Assembly: GCA_018398815.1 (NCBI GenBank)
Contig: CM031601.1
Coordinates: forward strand, 12,785,819 to 12,849,818
Direction of reading: 5' to 3'
DNA from: Conus ventricosus
Lineage: Eukaryota; Mollusca; Gastropoda; Neogastropoda; Conidae
Length of the DNA stretch: 64,000 nt
In this document: positions 34,714 to 46,483 of the stretch, one piece after another
Position numbering within the stretch: position 1 is the first letter of the stretch
How the letters are laid out: every line of letters starts with the position of its first letter
Notes under the pieces: generated by a model
What the model was told of the DNA's origin: nothing
What the model saw: the letters and a program-made list of their open reading frames with translations, nothing else
Database searches by the model: none
Position numbers and translations under genes: made by a program

Positions 34714-35509
34714 CTGGTCACCATCACAGCCAAACTTTCTATTACTACATGTATTTATGCATGCGCATGTGCATGTAAGTGTGTGTATGCTTATGTGTAC
34801 GCAGGCAGATGCGTGTGCGCATGCGTGTATCTGTGTGTTTCTGCGGGCGTGCATACGTGTCTGCCTGCCTGCCTGCGTGCATGTGTAAGAGAGAGACAGA
34901 GTGTATGTGTGATTTATTTATCTATTCAGTTATTTCTTGCACATTCAGGGAATTGTTTCCTTCTGAAAATATAATCAAGGTTTTGTTAAATATTTAAGTA
35001 TTGCTTACATTTGAAATACATATGTATATCAAAGAAGTATCATTTGTTTGAAACCACTGAAGTATGTTAGAGGAATATTCACTTGTAAAATCTTGGCAAC
35101 TTAGAAGTATGTCAGAGGAATCTTTACTTCTTGTAAAATCTTGGCAGTTTGTTAAAAAGTCATCACACCATTTAAAATCAGCTCTGATATAGATTCATAG
35201 AAACATGTCAACTTACTTTGTATGAAATCGCTGAATTATTAAAGAAGTCATCACATTATATGACATTACGGAAGTGTGTTAAAAAAGTCTTCACTTTGTA
35301 TGAAATAATGGAAATGTGTGTTTGGCCGTCTTTCATACGCAAGTGAAAGTCTTGACAATATTAGTCCTCACTTATCATGCAATTTGTCAAGTACATATTG
35401 CAATAAACTGCAGCATGATTTAAAGATTCCGAGTACATCATGAGTTTCATGAGGTATACTGTGGATTAGTAGTGTATCTCAAGTCCTAATTTTCTTTTTT
35501 TTTCCCATG

Positions 35510-36535
35510 GTCTTTGGACATGGGTCATATTCTATGTTATTGGTCCTTGGAATGTATGTTATCAGCAGTGTGCAGAAATGGATGACAAGTAATAAGCTTA
35601 AATTAAATTGTGAAAAGACTGAAGTCATGCCCGTTGGAACCTCCTCCTGCCTCAAACTCGTTAAGTCAGAGTCAATGGTTGTTGATGGTACTGAATTGCC
35701 TTTCAATAACTCTGTCAAATACCTTGGTGTTACCATTGATCAGTGTCTGACCATGCAGAATCAAATATCTGTAGTCTGTCGCTCATCCTTTTTAGAGCTG
35801 AGACGTATTGCTTCCATCCAACGCTTTATATCCAGGGAAGTAGCTGTCAGGCTAGTCTGTGCCACAGTGATGTCAAGATTGGACTACTGCAACTCTGTTT
35901 ATGCTGGCTTCCCGCAGAACAGATTGCTCGGCTGCAGAGAGTCCAAAATAGCGCTGCACGACTTGTTTTGAAGAGGAGGAGGTGTGAGCACATCACTCCC
36001 ATGCTGATCGAACTGCACTGGCTTCCCATACAGTATTGGTGGCAATTTAAACTGGCAGTTCTTACTTTCCACCACTTCAATGAATCTCTTCCTCACTATC
36101 CTCTTCTTCTCTCTGCACCTACCAAAGCTCGCGTACCCTTCGCTCTTCTTCACAAAAACTTTTGAAAATCCCTAAGCATTCTCTGAAATCTGTTGGCGAA
36201 AGAGCCTTCAGTTTTAGAGCACCTTCTATTTGGAACTCCCTCCCTGAAGACCTTCGTAATCAGCCTACTCTTTTTTCTTTTAAATCTCAGCTCAAAACTT
36301 ACCTCTTCAAAAAAGCCTATTCTCTTCTGTAGATGACTAGATCTCTCCTAAATTCCTCCACAACTAGTTCGGTGAGGCAGTTTATGCATGTAGGTGCGTC
36401 TGCCATTGTGTATTTTCTTTTTGCTGTGTGCATGAATATTGTATGAATAAGTGCAAATGGTGGATGTAAGCGCATTGAGTTGTACAACAAGAAATGCGCT
36501 ATATAAGTATTATACATTATTATTATTATCAAACT
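35510..36535 (+). mobile_element. 5'-truncated L2-like LINE with hairpin-TTA tail
   Basis: The C-terminal half of a reverse transcriptase: SSVQKWMTSNKLKLNCEKTE, then VKYLGVTIDQCLTMQNQIS and SRLDYCNSVYAGFP, followed after frame changes by AARLV.KRRRCEHITPML. The 3' UTR ends GCGCATTGAG...GCGCTATATAAGTATTATAC and TTATTA repeats, the classic 3' end of L2/CR1-group elements. It is inserted in a KIF4 intron on the plus strand. Confidence 0.88.
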
Positions 36536-36540
36536 ATGCA

Positions 36541-36606
36541 TGTGTGTGTGTGTGTGTGTGCGCGCGCGCGCGTGCGTGTGTATGTGCATGTGTGCATTGC
36601 ATGCAC

Positions 36607-36653
<47 letters not shown>

Positions 36654-37085
36654 TGTGTGTGTGTGTCTGTGTGTGTGTGTCTGTGTGTGTGCGTGTGTGT
36701 GTGTGTGTGTGTGTCTGTGTGTGTGTCTGTGTGGTGTGTGTGTGTGTTGTGTGTCTGTGTGTGTGTGTGTCTGGTGTGTGTGTGTCTGTGTGTGTGTGTG
36801 TGTGTGTGTGTTGTGTCTGGGTGTGTGGTCTGTGTGTGTGTTGTGTGTGTGTGTCTGTGTGTGTGTGTCTGTGTGTGTGTGTCTGTGTGTGTGTGTCTGT
36901 GTGTGTGTGTGTCTGTGTGTGTGTGTCTGTGTGTGTGTTGTGTGTGTCTGTGTGTGTGTCTGTGTGTGTGTGTCTGTGTGTGTGTGTCTGTGTGGTGTGT
37001 CTGTCTGTGTGTGTCTGTCTGTGTGTGTCTGTCTGTGTGTGTCTGTCTTGTGTCTGGGTGTGTGCGTGCGTGCGTGCGTTGTGTG
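36541..37085. repeat. 540-bp GT / GTCTGT microsatellite
   Basis: A compound GT-rich tract with regular TGTGTC interruptions. Open frames on both strands here (repeated CVCV or THTQ) are artefacts. Confidence 0.97.
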
Positions 37086-37104
37086 TTGTGGTGTTGTGTT
37101 CTTT

Positions 37105-37385
37105 TTTGTACTCCATTCTTATTGAACAGGGAGTACTTTAGATGGGAATGAAGAAATGCTGTCTGTGGTCTGTCTGTCTGTGTGACTCCTGTCAAAATGT
37201 GTTTCCACTCGCTTCCAGAAAAACTACTGGCCGATCTTCTGAAAATTTGTAGTATGTTCATTATGGGCACGATGATGCCCGATGTTTTGGTTTACGCTAT
37301 AAAGCCGTTACTAATGCTGTAACAGCCTGTAACGGTTTTTCTTCTCTATGGAATAATCTCAGAAAGTACTTGGCCAATTTATAAG
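37105..37385 (+). repeat. Third copy of the hairpin-headed repeat family
   Basis: Starts TTTTGTACTCCATTCTTATT and GAACAGGGAGTAC as at 11,337, and carries one core unit (GATGATGCCCGATGTTTTGG, then GCCGTTAC). It is truncated after one unit. Confidence 0.8.
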
Positions 37386-38065
37386 CGGTTTGGATATCTT
37401 GTGACAAATCAAAGCCTCTGTCATATGTAATGATTAATGCTGAAAATGCATTAAACAACTGTAAAAACCGTTATTCTGCGTATTTCTACATAAGGTGATT
37501 TTAATGAAACACACAATTTCGAAGAACTTGCCTTTCTCCGTTCTTGACATTGCATTTTCAAGTAGAAAGAAGGATAAAATGCCTCTAATCTTCCTGAAAA
37601 TGCCCTATCAAACTGACACGCGATGAACTGACAGGACACTCTGTACATTCAATGAATCAGCAAGATATTTGACATCACCTTTTTTCTCTCAAGTGCTATG
37701 AATCTATCAGTAACCTTTTTTCAATACGTCATCTAATAAAAAAATTCCTTTGTCCGATTATAGCATTTTACTTTGCCAAGTCAACACAACACCTTTCTTG
37801 CCCGCATAGAACGTTCTCTTCTTTCGACTAATCTGAATGGAAATTGACTTCACATTTACTATATGCAAATACAATACCGAATTGGCAAAGAGATGTTATA
37901 TTCCACATAATATCAGCAATACTTATCGACAGAATTACAGACAGACAGACAGACCAATAGGCAACAAAGAAAAACACAAAGGGTTTTGTGCACTACAACA
38001 TTAACAATAAAACAGTACTCCCAAAGGTGGAAACACCTGGAAAACTGGTCAAAAGAAGCACAGAC

Positions 38066-38236
38066 CTTCTGCTGGTGCTCTTTGCGTAGCTGCATGAGCT
38101 CTTCTTCATAGGTCTTCTTCACACGTTTCAGCTCCACTTCCATCCTCTGCTCAGCCTCCCTGTTGGCAGCGGATGCCTCCTTCGCTGTCCGGATCTCCCC
38201 CTGCAGAGCTGTGCGGTCCGCCTTTCCATCCACAGC
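38066..38236 (-). CDS. KIF4: KIF4 window exon 14
   Basis: 171 nt in phase 0, ATGTAG acceptor and CAGAAG|GTCTGT donor. It begins AVDGKADRTALQGEIRTAKE and ends EELMQLRKEHQQK. It continues into the next exon like the KIF4A motif RMEQQHQEK-VLYLL. Confidence 0.92.
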
Positions 38237-39056
38237 CTACATCACAGCAACACTGTGTATTGTACTTCAGGTCAAACACCGTTCTTTCATTGAACAAAAT
38301 ATCAAACTTTCTGATCCATGAATGGCCTTAACAGGGGGCTCAGCCTGATCATCCTTCGGAGAAGGACCTAGTGTCCCAAGTCGGTGAACTGCTTGCGCTC
38401 TGATGTTGCAGTTCTTGACTTCATTGGTGGCCTAGCGAGGCATGATTGGTGGAAGCCAAAACAACAAGCATGGTACTAAGCTAGACCACACCAAAAAACT
38501 GCTAAACTAATATTACCACCACAGTGAAGGTCAGAGAAGCCACAGAATAAAAAGCTAACAAACAAGTTACCGTTGGAAAAGTGGAGGCAAACACAGTCGG
38601 CAATGCAAATCAGGACTGAAGGAATGGAAAGAAAGAATGGTAATTACTTAAAGAGGGTAGGTTCTGCGTTTCTTAGAACTGCATCAGCTTTAAATTTGGC
38701 CAGAGTTAGCATACAAGTCATAGCTTGCACAAATTTGACATAGTACAGTATATGATGCTAAAATCATCCAAACAATACCAACAAATAGAGACAAACAGAA
38801 ATGGAAGGGACAGCGACACTTGCACAAATCTCCCCTAACACTTGTGCATATGTGTGCCAAGCCTATGTGTGCATTGTAAGTATAGTTGTGTAAATGCATG
38901 CCTTTGGACGTGCGTGCAAGTGTGTGTGTGCATATGTGTGCGAGAAGGAAGAACAACAAATTTACAGACTTTTACAAACCCAGATCAGATCTCTTAAGGT
39001 CTTACAAAAAGTACCTCAATTTCTCCAAACTTTTAAGAATTCTGTTGGCATGTTTA

Positions 39057-39386
39057 CTGTCACACAGGACATGAACAGTGGCAAGAGACTAGACAGACTG
39101 TGACAGTACCTGTCACACAGGACATGAACAGTGGCAAGAGACTGGACAGACTGTGACAGTACCTGTCACACAGGACATGAACAGTTGCAAGAGACAGGGC
39201 AGACTGTGACAGTACCTGTTCCTGTCACACAGGACATGAACAGTGGCAAGAGACAGGGCAGACTGTGACAGTACCTGTTCCTGTCACACAGGACATGAAC
39301 AGTGGCAAGAGACTGGACAGACTGTGACAGTACCTGTCACACAGGATATGAACAGTGGCAAGAGACAGGGCAGACTGTGACAGTAC
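39057..39386. repeat. 53/59-bp minisatellite that copies the exon 13 splice donor
   Basis: About six units based on CTGTCACACAGGACATGAAC, AGTGGCAAGAGAC and a GACAGACTGTGACAGTAC end. Two units have an extra CTGTTC. On the KIF4 strand each junction reads ACAG|GTACTGTCACAG, and the 59-bp form reads GGAACAG|GTACTG. This copies the last seven bases of exon 13 and its donor. Confidence 0.93.
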
Positions 39387-39466
39387 CTGTTCCAGGAGCC
39401 ACTTGAGGGCACACTTCGCCTCCATCATGGTGTGGATGCTCTCCCACATCGACTTGCCCTTGTTTT
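39387..39466 (-). CDS. KIF4: KIF4 window exon 13
   Basis: 80 nt, CAACAG acceptor and GGAACAG|GTACTG donor. It completes a Glu codon, then encodes NKGKSMWESIHTMMEAKCAL and KWLLEQ, matching KIF4A W..I...EAK.ALKYLI. The donor and the last seven exon bases are copied several times in an adjoining minisatellite. Confidence 0.93.
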
Positions 39467-39782
39467 CTGTTGGCAAACACATACAACACATTCTCAAAAT
39501 GCAGGACCAAAACCACCTGTATTCAGTAACAAAGACTATTGGAGTTCAGAGTCAAGTAGCTGTTTTTCCTTCTTTCATTTCAAATACATTATCATCTATA
39601 AAGTAATGAGTAAGGATATAAAATCAGTCATCTTTGTATTAACGTTTTTGTTATGATTATTTCTATTTTAATATAGCTGATACTCTAAAATGAAGAATCA
39701 ACAAATTCAATTTCTGACACTACAAAGGAGAAGAAAATTCATCAACCAAATGACAGTAATAAGAAAGCGAGGTGCTTCTCAC

Positions 39783-39832
39783 CCTGATCAGCATCACAGA
39801 TCTTCTGCTGCAGGTCTTGGATCTGAATGTTT
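39783..39832 (-). CDS. KIF4: KIF4 window exon 12, 50 nt
   Basis: A short exon with GTTGCAG acceptor and ATCAGG|GTGAGA donor. It adds one base to complete Arg, then encodes NIQIQDLQQKICDADQ and leaves one base. It matches the KIF4A motif SAQIADLQQKLLDAE. Confidence 0.92.
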
Positions 39833-39977
39833 CTGCAACCATCAAGCAAACACCACACTGTCAGTGATGGGAAAGACGAGAGGTCTCTGAATAACACCAG
39901 TAAAGAAAGCATTCTATCTGAAATAACTGCATAGTTCAGCATTATGCATGACAAACAAAAAAGAAGGAAGAGATGAG

Positions 39978-39979
<2 letters not shown>

Positions 39980-40012
<33 letters not shown>
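39980..40012. repeat. G33 homopolymer
   Basis: 33 G on the plus strand (C run in the KIF4 transcript), about 150 nt before the exon 12 acceptor. Confidence 0.93.
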
Positions 40013-40013
<1 letters not shown>

Positions 40014-40450
40014 TGTGACTGGGACAGACAGGAGAAAGGGGAAAAAAGAAAGTCAGATAGACAGACAGAGAGAATGAAGGGAAGAGACTGACAGATCGGA
40101 GTGAAAAAAAAATTTGAACACAGACTCAAAACTTTCTTTTTGAGTTTATATTTCTCCTACTACTGAGACAGACCGACCATACAGTTTTTGAGAAGAAATA
40201 TGTCTACATTCCAGTTTATACTACCATCAACACCATAAAACCATTCATATGACCACAAAAAAAACAACCCCTAAAACTCTGAATCCTACATTAGATTCAC
40301 AACACCAAACTGAAATGGACCAACTGTACATGATGCAAAGTAGATGGTGACTGTCACATCATCTGTGAGGGTCGGTCTGATACACCTATAAATGATGCAG
40401 ACAACAAATCATATGAAATCTATAACAACACGTTAAGCGTGAAGTCCTAC

Positions 40451-40554
40451 CTGAGTTCAATCTGTGTTGTCAGCTCCTCTATGTCCTTCTTCAGCTCTTC
40501 CTCCTCAAAACTCTTCTCTGATCGGGTACCACTATCGTCCATCCACGTATATTG
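40451..40554 (-). CDS. KIF4: KIF4 window exon 11
   Basis: 104 nt, GGCAG acceptor and CTCAG|GTAGGA donor. It encodes QYTWMDDSGTRSEKSFEEEE and then a coiled coil ending TTQIEL, with two bases for the following Arg codon. Confidence 0.88.
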
Positions 40555-40721
40555 CTGCCAGCAATACAACAAAATAAGGCCAGGGAACAATCGCACGTAC
40601 ACATGCAATTCTCAATTTTTTTAAATATGACTATGCACTCCAAAGCATGAAATGACTGGGTAATATAAAGACAAGGACATGTCCCTCGACAATACAACTG
40701 CCTTGGAACAGAAACAGAAAC

Positions 40722-41906
40722 CAGGGGTTCCACTGACTTTTTAGTTTTTGCGTCAAGAAACGCACGCCTCCGCAAAAATTGCGTCAGCGCTGAAAAAAAT
40801 GCGTAACAAAGTAAACTGTACTCACTCCCGTCAAAACAAGCTCTGAATCACGCGCCTTAACACCGCTGAAGTGCAGAGCAGCTCGCTGCAGGAAAGCGTT
40901 TTCTGTGCCACACGAGTCCGGGCCTTCCTTAAGGCTGACACACGAGCCTCCCCGCCCGTACGGTTGAGACGAAACGTTTGAACCTGTGCGGTCCGACAGT
41001 CAGTGTCGAACGGACGGAGTGCTTCACGAAACGTTTGAACCTGTGCGATACGACCTATATGCGAGTTTTAAACCCTTCGAGTTTGATCCCACATGCCGCT
41101 TCAAAGGACTGTACAATTGAATAAGAAGCTTTTTCCGAATATTTAGAGTCTTATAATTTTTTGAGTTGACATTCCAAAGCACATCATGGCCTTGGTACGA
41201 TTCAATCAAATGTTTGGTCTCCGAATCGGACAGTCTGATCGCCTTGCTGGACGACGCCATTTTTCCTTTGTCATGGGTGTTGGCTCAATGCTGAGCGTTG
41301 ACTGGTTGGAGGATACTAACTGTCCGTTTCGAATAGATCACGGTGTATCTCGAACGGTCGGGTCGAACTGGATGCCGAAGTCCGTTTGAGACGTACGTTT
41401 ACTATGACAGATGCTCCGTTTGGGATCGGGTTCGACCGGTACGTCCGAAGCGTACGGCCGGGGAGGCTCGTGTGTCAGCCGCTCGCTGTGACCACGGTAA
41501 AGTTCCCATCAATGGGCGCACTCTGGCATCCAGAATCACGTGGGATGATCGTGTGTGCGTGGGAAGTCATAACGTATTCCGATTGGAAGATGGCACCATC
41601 GCAGACGCGGGAAAGATTCCATTTTATTTCGAGGGGAGAAAGGATGAGGCGTTTTGGAACATTCTTGATCTAGCAAAAAGTCAGCGAGTGCCACAGAGTA
41701 AAATGTGCACGCACTATCACTAATTGGCGGTGTCAAGCAGTCTGCTGTAGGTCTGTGCCGTGTTTTGCCCCTCTGACATAGGCTTGCGGTTGAGAACAGG
41801 GTCCTGGGAAAATTGCGTCGCTAAACGCATGGCCGCGAAAAAAAATGCGTAGGAAGGCAGAAAAACGCAATAATTACGCAAAATTTTGCAATAAATGGAA
41901 CCCCTG
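40722..41906. mobile_element. Non-autonomous hAT-like element with 6-bp duplication
   Basis: The ends are CAGGGGTTCCA and its reverse complement (11-bp terminal inverted repeat of hAT type). The flanking duplication is AGAAAC (40,716-40,721 and 41,907-41,912). Subterminal TTTTGCGT motifs are shared. No transposase is seen. Most hAT elements make 8-bp duplications, so this would belong to a minor 6-bp group. It carries a second inverted-repeat element inside. Confidence 0.7.
40933..41480. mobile_element. MITE-like element nested inside the hAT-like element
   Basis: 548 bp with long terminal inverted repeats: GGCTGACACACGAGCCTCCC at the left, continuing with one mismatch to CGTACG, and the reverse complement at the right. 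An internal direct repeat ACGAAACGTTTGAACCTGTG occurs twice near 40,970 and 41,027. I could not define a target duplication or a superfamily. Confidence 0.65.
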
Positions 41907-42414
41907 AGAAACCAACTGTCTGTATCATGGTTCTGGCAGAACCAGAAATGGACTGCTTCCACAAAGGTCACAGTAATCAAGCTGAAGCAAATACAGCAGC
42001 AGTCTAAAATATGTAAGCCAAAACATAAATGGGGAATTTTATTGTTAAAGATGAATGTTCATCAACTAGATGCAGTGTGGTCTTGAAATATAGTGGACAG
42101 CTGCTTGTGATTATATATCCTGTGTTAGCACTGGATCATAAATGTGTGTTTGAATCACACCATTTTCTTCAAAGTGTGCTGCACTAAATCCTACTCTTAG
42201 CAAGATCCAGTGCTGTGCTTTCCTGTATATGATATGCATGCACAAATTTTGCAAAGACTGATGACAAATCATATCACACTTCTGTGCACAGAAATTGCAT
42301 GTGAACCTTTGTACAAAAAATTGTAAACACATTTCATCTGTTGACTTTCTATGATGCAACCAAGAGGTCTTGATAACATAACACTGATGGCAAATTATGT
42401 GTGTGAAAAGATGT

Positions 42415-42463
42415 ATGTTCTCACAAACATAATCTGCCATCTACGTTATGTTTGTGAGAACAT
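42415..42463. repeat. Perfect 18-bp hairpin
   Basis: ATGTTCTCACAAACATAA (42,415-42,432), a 13-nt loop, then its exact reverse complement (42,446-42,463). It lies in the intron just after exon 10, outside the coding sequence. Confidence 0.9.
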
Positions 42464-42691
42464 GCATTGCATGTGCAATGAATATGTGCGCTCTAGCATG
42501 CATGCATCAAAGCATGTGTGTGCACACACTTGTGTGTGCATGTACTAAAAGAAGGAGTGTCAAAAATGGAAAGATTAATCTCCACTACTAAAACCTGCTT
42601 CATCTCTAATCATGGAGACTGACAAAAGCTTTGGATACACAATTCACTCATGGACAATTCTGAAGTGAAGCAGCGAGACAGGCATGCCCAC

Positions 42692-42832
42692 CTTGCAGAA
42701 AGGTCCATCCAGCTTTTCCTGGAGCTCCCTCCGCTGCTGGCTCAGCTCCTTGCGGTCGGCCATCAGAGAGGTCATGTGATACCTTGCTTCCCGCAGGCTG
42801 ACCCGCACATCCAGCTCGTGGCTCAGCCATTT
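42692..42832 (-). CDS. KIF4: KIF4 window exon 10
   Basis: 141 nt in phase 0, AACAG acceptor and TGCAAG|GTGGGC donor. It encodes KWLSHELDVRVSLREARYHM followed by TSLMADRKELSQQ. It matches KIF4A [20 protein letters not shown] and DRK.LAQD. Confidence 0.94.
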
Positions 42833-43032
42833 CTGTTACAGTCAAGCATGGAACAGTCACAGATGTATTTGTAGTACTTGGTAACTATTACTTGTCAGGA
42901 CTTTGAAAAACTTATTTCCTGCTCTTGTTTTACTTGTAGTATTCAGGTGTTTGAATTTCCAAAATCACATGCACAAGCTTATGCACCTGTAGCACATGCA
43001 AGATTATTGCCATCACAGATATCGCTACTCAC

Positions 43033-43149
43033 CCTGACACGGTTTCCAATTGACGTGGAGTCACAAGTTTCCATTTTTGCATTTCGTTCACTAAGCACAG
43101 CTTTCTGGCGAGCCAGTGCTTCCTTAAGTCGCTTGTTGGCTGCTGCCGC
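43033..43149 (-). CDS. KIF4: KIF4 window exon 9
   Basis: 117 nt in phase 0, ATGCAG acceptor and GTCAGG|GTGAGT donor. It encodes AAAANKRLKEALARQKAVLS and continues to GNRVR. The AAAANKRLK motif is a family signature. Confidence 0.95.
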
Positions 43150-43970
43150 CTGCATTAGAAAACGGCATTGTAAAATAGGAGGAAAAAAAGTCATCAATAC
43201 ATTAATGGGTAGATCAAACTGAATAATTGCTCCTGTTATCTTAGGCAAAGTGATATGTAAGCAATGGCGCATTACTGTAGGTGATTAATTGGTCATATGC
43301 GTTGGTGGTAAATGGATGTGAAGCAAGGGTGTCAGAACCCAGTTAAACTTCACTTTTTTTTTTTATCACACAATCAGCTATAAGTAAATCTCAGCACATA
43401 TGAAAGAGGGAAACAGACAGTGAATGCCCACTTTTTATTTGTTCACAATTTAGAAAAAACTCTGTTGTGGATGAGGAGTAAATACACAGAGAAAGTTCCA
43501 CAACTTTGGTGGATGAGGAGTTAATACTCTGAGAGTTGCTATTTTTATCATACTACTCTACCCAAGATTGTGAATGTGCCATACTGCTTTCATTTATGTT
43601 GTGTTCAAAATTCAAAACAAGCTTTGTGTTGCTCCTGAACATGAACAAACAATGGTCCTAGGAGGATGCAGTGAGTAACTCTGTATGACTAACTGGTACA
43701 AAACTTAGACTGGACTCATTACAGGCCTCAGGTGCAGCCAATTTCATTCTGTAACTATGGGATTGTGTTCCCTTCACTTACTGTTTTAATGAATTTTCCT
43801 TCAAGTATGTACATCTGAACAGAAAGCAGAATGTGTTAAAAGTGAGGAGTTGCCCACAGAACTAGACATTTGGTGGGAACAAGAAGTTCGAGAGCTTGTG
43901 AGTAGTTCTCACAAGACTTGAAAGAAAAACTTCTATGTAAAGCAAAGGTGCCAGTGGCTGACTAACGTAC
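43150..43970. other. KIF4 intron, nothing recognised
   Basis: No repeat or gene is recognised between exons 8 and 9. Confidence 0.55.
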
Positions 43971-44054
43971 CTCTTCCACTTTACGCTTCAGGACACTCTG
44001 CTGTTTTTGATTGGTCTGTTGAAGCTTGGCAAGTTCCGCCTGGCGCTTACGATC
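43971..44054 (-). CDS. KIF4: KIF4 window exon 8
   Basis: 84 nt in phase 0, TTTCAG acceptor and GAAGAG|GTACGT donor. It encodes DRKRQAELAKLQQTNQKQQS and VLKRKVEE, matching the KIF4A block DRKRQYELLKLERNFQKQ. Confidence 0.94.
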
Positions 44055-44164
44055 CTGAAACCATAACGCCCCATCAGTATTTACATAAATTACCATGATA
44101 GTTTTGTCACACAAGTCAAACATATTTGGTTTGACAGAACATCAAACAGAAATGTATGAGAACA

Positions 44165-44288
44165 TGTGTGTATATGTGTGTGTGTGTGTGCGCGTGCGTG
44201 TGTGCGTGCACATGTGCATGCGTGCGAGTATGTGTGTGCACAAATGAGTGTGTATGAGCATGCACGCACACATACGTATGTGTAAGCA

Positions 44289-44374
<86 letters not shown>
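44165..44374. repeat. (GT)n microsatellite
   Basis: A GT-rich tract with a nearly pure (GT)n core at 44,290-44,374. Confidence 0.96.
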
Positions 44375-44376
<2 letters not shown>

Positions 44377-44494
44377 CATTTCTGCAAGTGTTTATTTGAT
44401 TTCTTGTTTCTTTTTCTGAGGGGGAGATGAGGAAGAGGCTTGGAGTGGAGGATTGGGAGGATGGTGGGTGACAGGCTCCATTTCTGATATGTAC

Positions 44495-44605
44495 CTTCTG
44501 CATAAGCTGAAGCACTTCCTTGTCCTTCTGCTGCTTCCATTTGCGCCAGTGGTCACTCTCCTCCTTCATCTGTTTCATCAGCTTTACCCTGTGTTGCTTC
44601 AATGC
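44495..44605 (-). CDS. KIF4: KIF4 window exon 7
   Basis: 111 nt in phase 0, GGACAG acceptor and CAGAAG|GTACAT donor. It encodes ALKQHRVKLMKQMKEESDHW then RKWKQQKDKEVLQLMQK. This closely matches the KIF4A block RVQLMRQMKED...RQWKQKKDKEVIQL. Confidence 0.95.
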
Positions 44606-45476
44606 CTGTCCACACCACAATGACAATGTATCATCTCATCTGAAATGGCTGGGTCACATAGTCAAATGGCATGTGCAGCTAACACATGAACTATCATCAC
44701 ATGTCTATAATATGTGTGCAATCTTTTCATTCCCCCTCCCTAAACTTGTCTTCAGAAGACAAAAAATTGTATCGCATGGCCATCAATCTATTTAAATAAA
44801 GTTACTGTTGCATTGGAGATAGCGCTTTTAAGAAACGAAAAGCATGTCACATGTAAACACTCACACTTCCAGAGCTGCCAAGGTCTCAAAATCAGAGAGT
44901 TGCATTTTAATATTTTGAGTGTAGCATTCCAAATTAAAGCGTCGCACTCATATACGATGTAACAAGTCTGACTCAACAGCATTTTTAGTCGTACTTTGTT
45001 TCACACAAACCGTTTAAAAAGTCACTGGTGGCAAAATCACGACTGTCTTTCATGATTTCTCTTCTAATTTTTCATCACTTTCTGGGTGAACCTGGTCAAA
45101 TTTTGACACAATAAATCTACTGTAAATATCTGCATTGCTTTGGACCTTTTGAAGCTGCTGCTATGTCTGTGAATAGCGCTTTTGTTTTAATCTTCAGATG
45201 TTTGTTTCTTGGTGTAGCATTTCACCACAAAGTATATTAGCGTAGCATTCTCAATGAAATCGTAACGTCATGCTATGCTGAAAAACATAACACTCTGCAG
45301 TTCTGTATACCTTTGCCAAGCAATCAATGCTGCAAAACCCAATGAATATAAACACTGTTATAGCATCACTTTAAAGAAGCAATCTAATTTCTTTTTTTAC
45401 TTTCTCTTTATTTTTATCTTAGATATGTATGAGATCTGTATAATTGTGAAAACATACTCTCCACATCTGTACCTAC

Positions 45477-45621
45477 CACAATCTCTGTGTTGAGGCGTGC
45501 CACTTGTTTATCAGACTGTTCTTTCAGTTTGACAGCCTTGGACTGTTCAGCCATCTTGCGTCTCAGAGCCGACATCTCCTGCTCCAGTTCCTGCAGTCGC
45601 TTCCGGCGCTGTTCACTGACT
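45477..45621 (-). CDS. KIF4: KIF4 window exon 6
   Basis: 145 nt, GCATAG acceptor and ATTGTG|GTAGGT donor. It reads VSEQRRKRLQELEQEMSALR and continues as coiled coil to NTEIV. The family signature LSERRRKRLQELE is almost unchanged. The acceptor lies inside the first unit of a 70-bp minisatellite. Confidence 0.95.
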
Positions 45622-46040
45622 CTATGCATCCACACACACATCACCATCACACCTTTTTAGATAGCTTCATCAATATTAGTAACACAGGACTCTATGCATC
45701 CACACACACATCACCATCACACCTTTTTAGATAGCTTCATCAATATTAGTAACACAGGACTCTATCCAGCCACACACACATCACCATCACACCTTTTTAG
45801 ATAGCTTCATCAATGTTAGTAATACAGGACTCTATGCATCCACACACACACATCACCATCACACCTTTTTAGATAGCTTCATCAATATTAGTAACACAGG
45901 ACTCTATGCATCCACACACACATCACCATCACACCTTTTTAGATAGCTTCATCAATATTAGTAATACAGGACTCTATGCATCCATACACACATCACCATC
46001 ACACCTTTTTAGATAGTTTCATCAATTTAGTAATACAGGC
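45622..46040. repeat. 70-bp minisatellite that copies the exon 6 splice acceptor
   Basis: Six units based on GACTCTATGCATCCACACAC, ATCACCATCACACCTTTTT and a TTCATCAATATTAGTAACACAG end. On the KIF4 strand each unit ends TGCATAG|AGTC, the same sequence as the true exon 6 acceptor and its first four exon bases. One unit differs at this site (CTATCCAGCC). Confidence 0.94.
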
Positions 46041-46379
46041 ATGCACATCCACACACATGTTCAATAGGATATGCTTTAATGTAGCTGACATTGTACAGTT
46101 TCTTTCCCTTTACGTAATGAATCTTTGTCATTACATGGACACACAAAAAAGAACTTGGTCCCAGAAAATTATTCGGAAATGTTTAACTTTGCCTTTATTC
46201 AGTTTCCTGTTCTGAAACAACGCAAACATCATTCTAAGACAAAAATTCCAAAGATTCCAGTCCTATTACAGAAGTGATCCTAGACACACAGACGCCAACA
46301 GTAGCCTGGCACACACACACACACACACACACAAAAACCCTCAAGAACCAAAACCTGTCCAACGATTATCATCACTGAC

Positions 46380-46483
46380 TTGGAGGCGTTGGCATGACTG
46401 CGGGCGTCATGCAGGGTGGCACTGAGGTCCTCCTTCTCCTTCTGCAGCTGGTTCACCTTGTTCTCCCACTCCTTCATCATGGT
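46380..46483 (-). CDS. KIF4: KIF4 window exon 5
   Basis: 104 nt, GTTGCAG acceptor and CCAA|GTCAGT donor. It begins TMMKEWENKVNQLQKEKEDL and leaves two bases that form a Lys codon with the next exon. It matches the KIF4A segment ending INLQKEKEEL. Confidence 0.92.

Noticed and set aside
36317..37270. Long Thr/His and Cys/Val repeat ORFs
   Set aside because: Products of a GT/CA microsatellite read on both strands.
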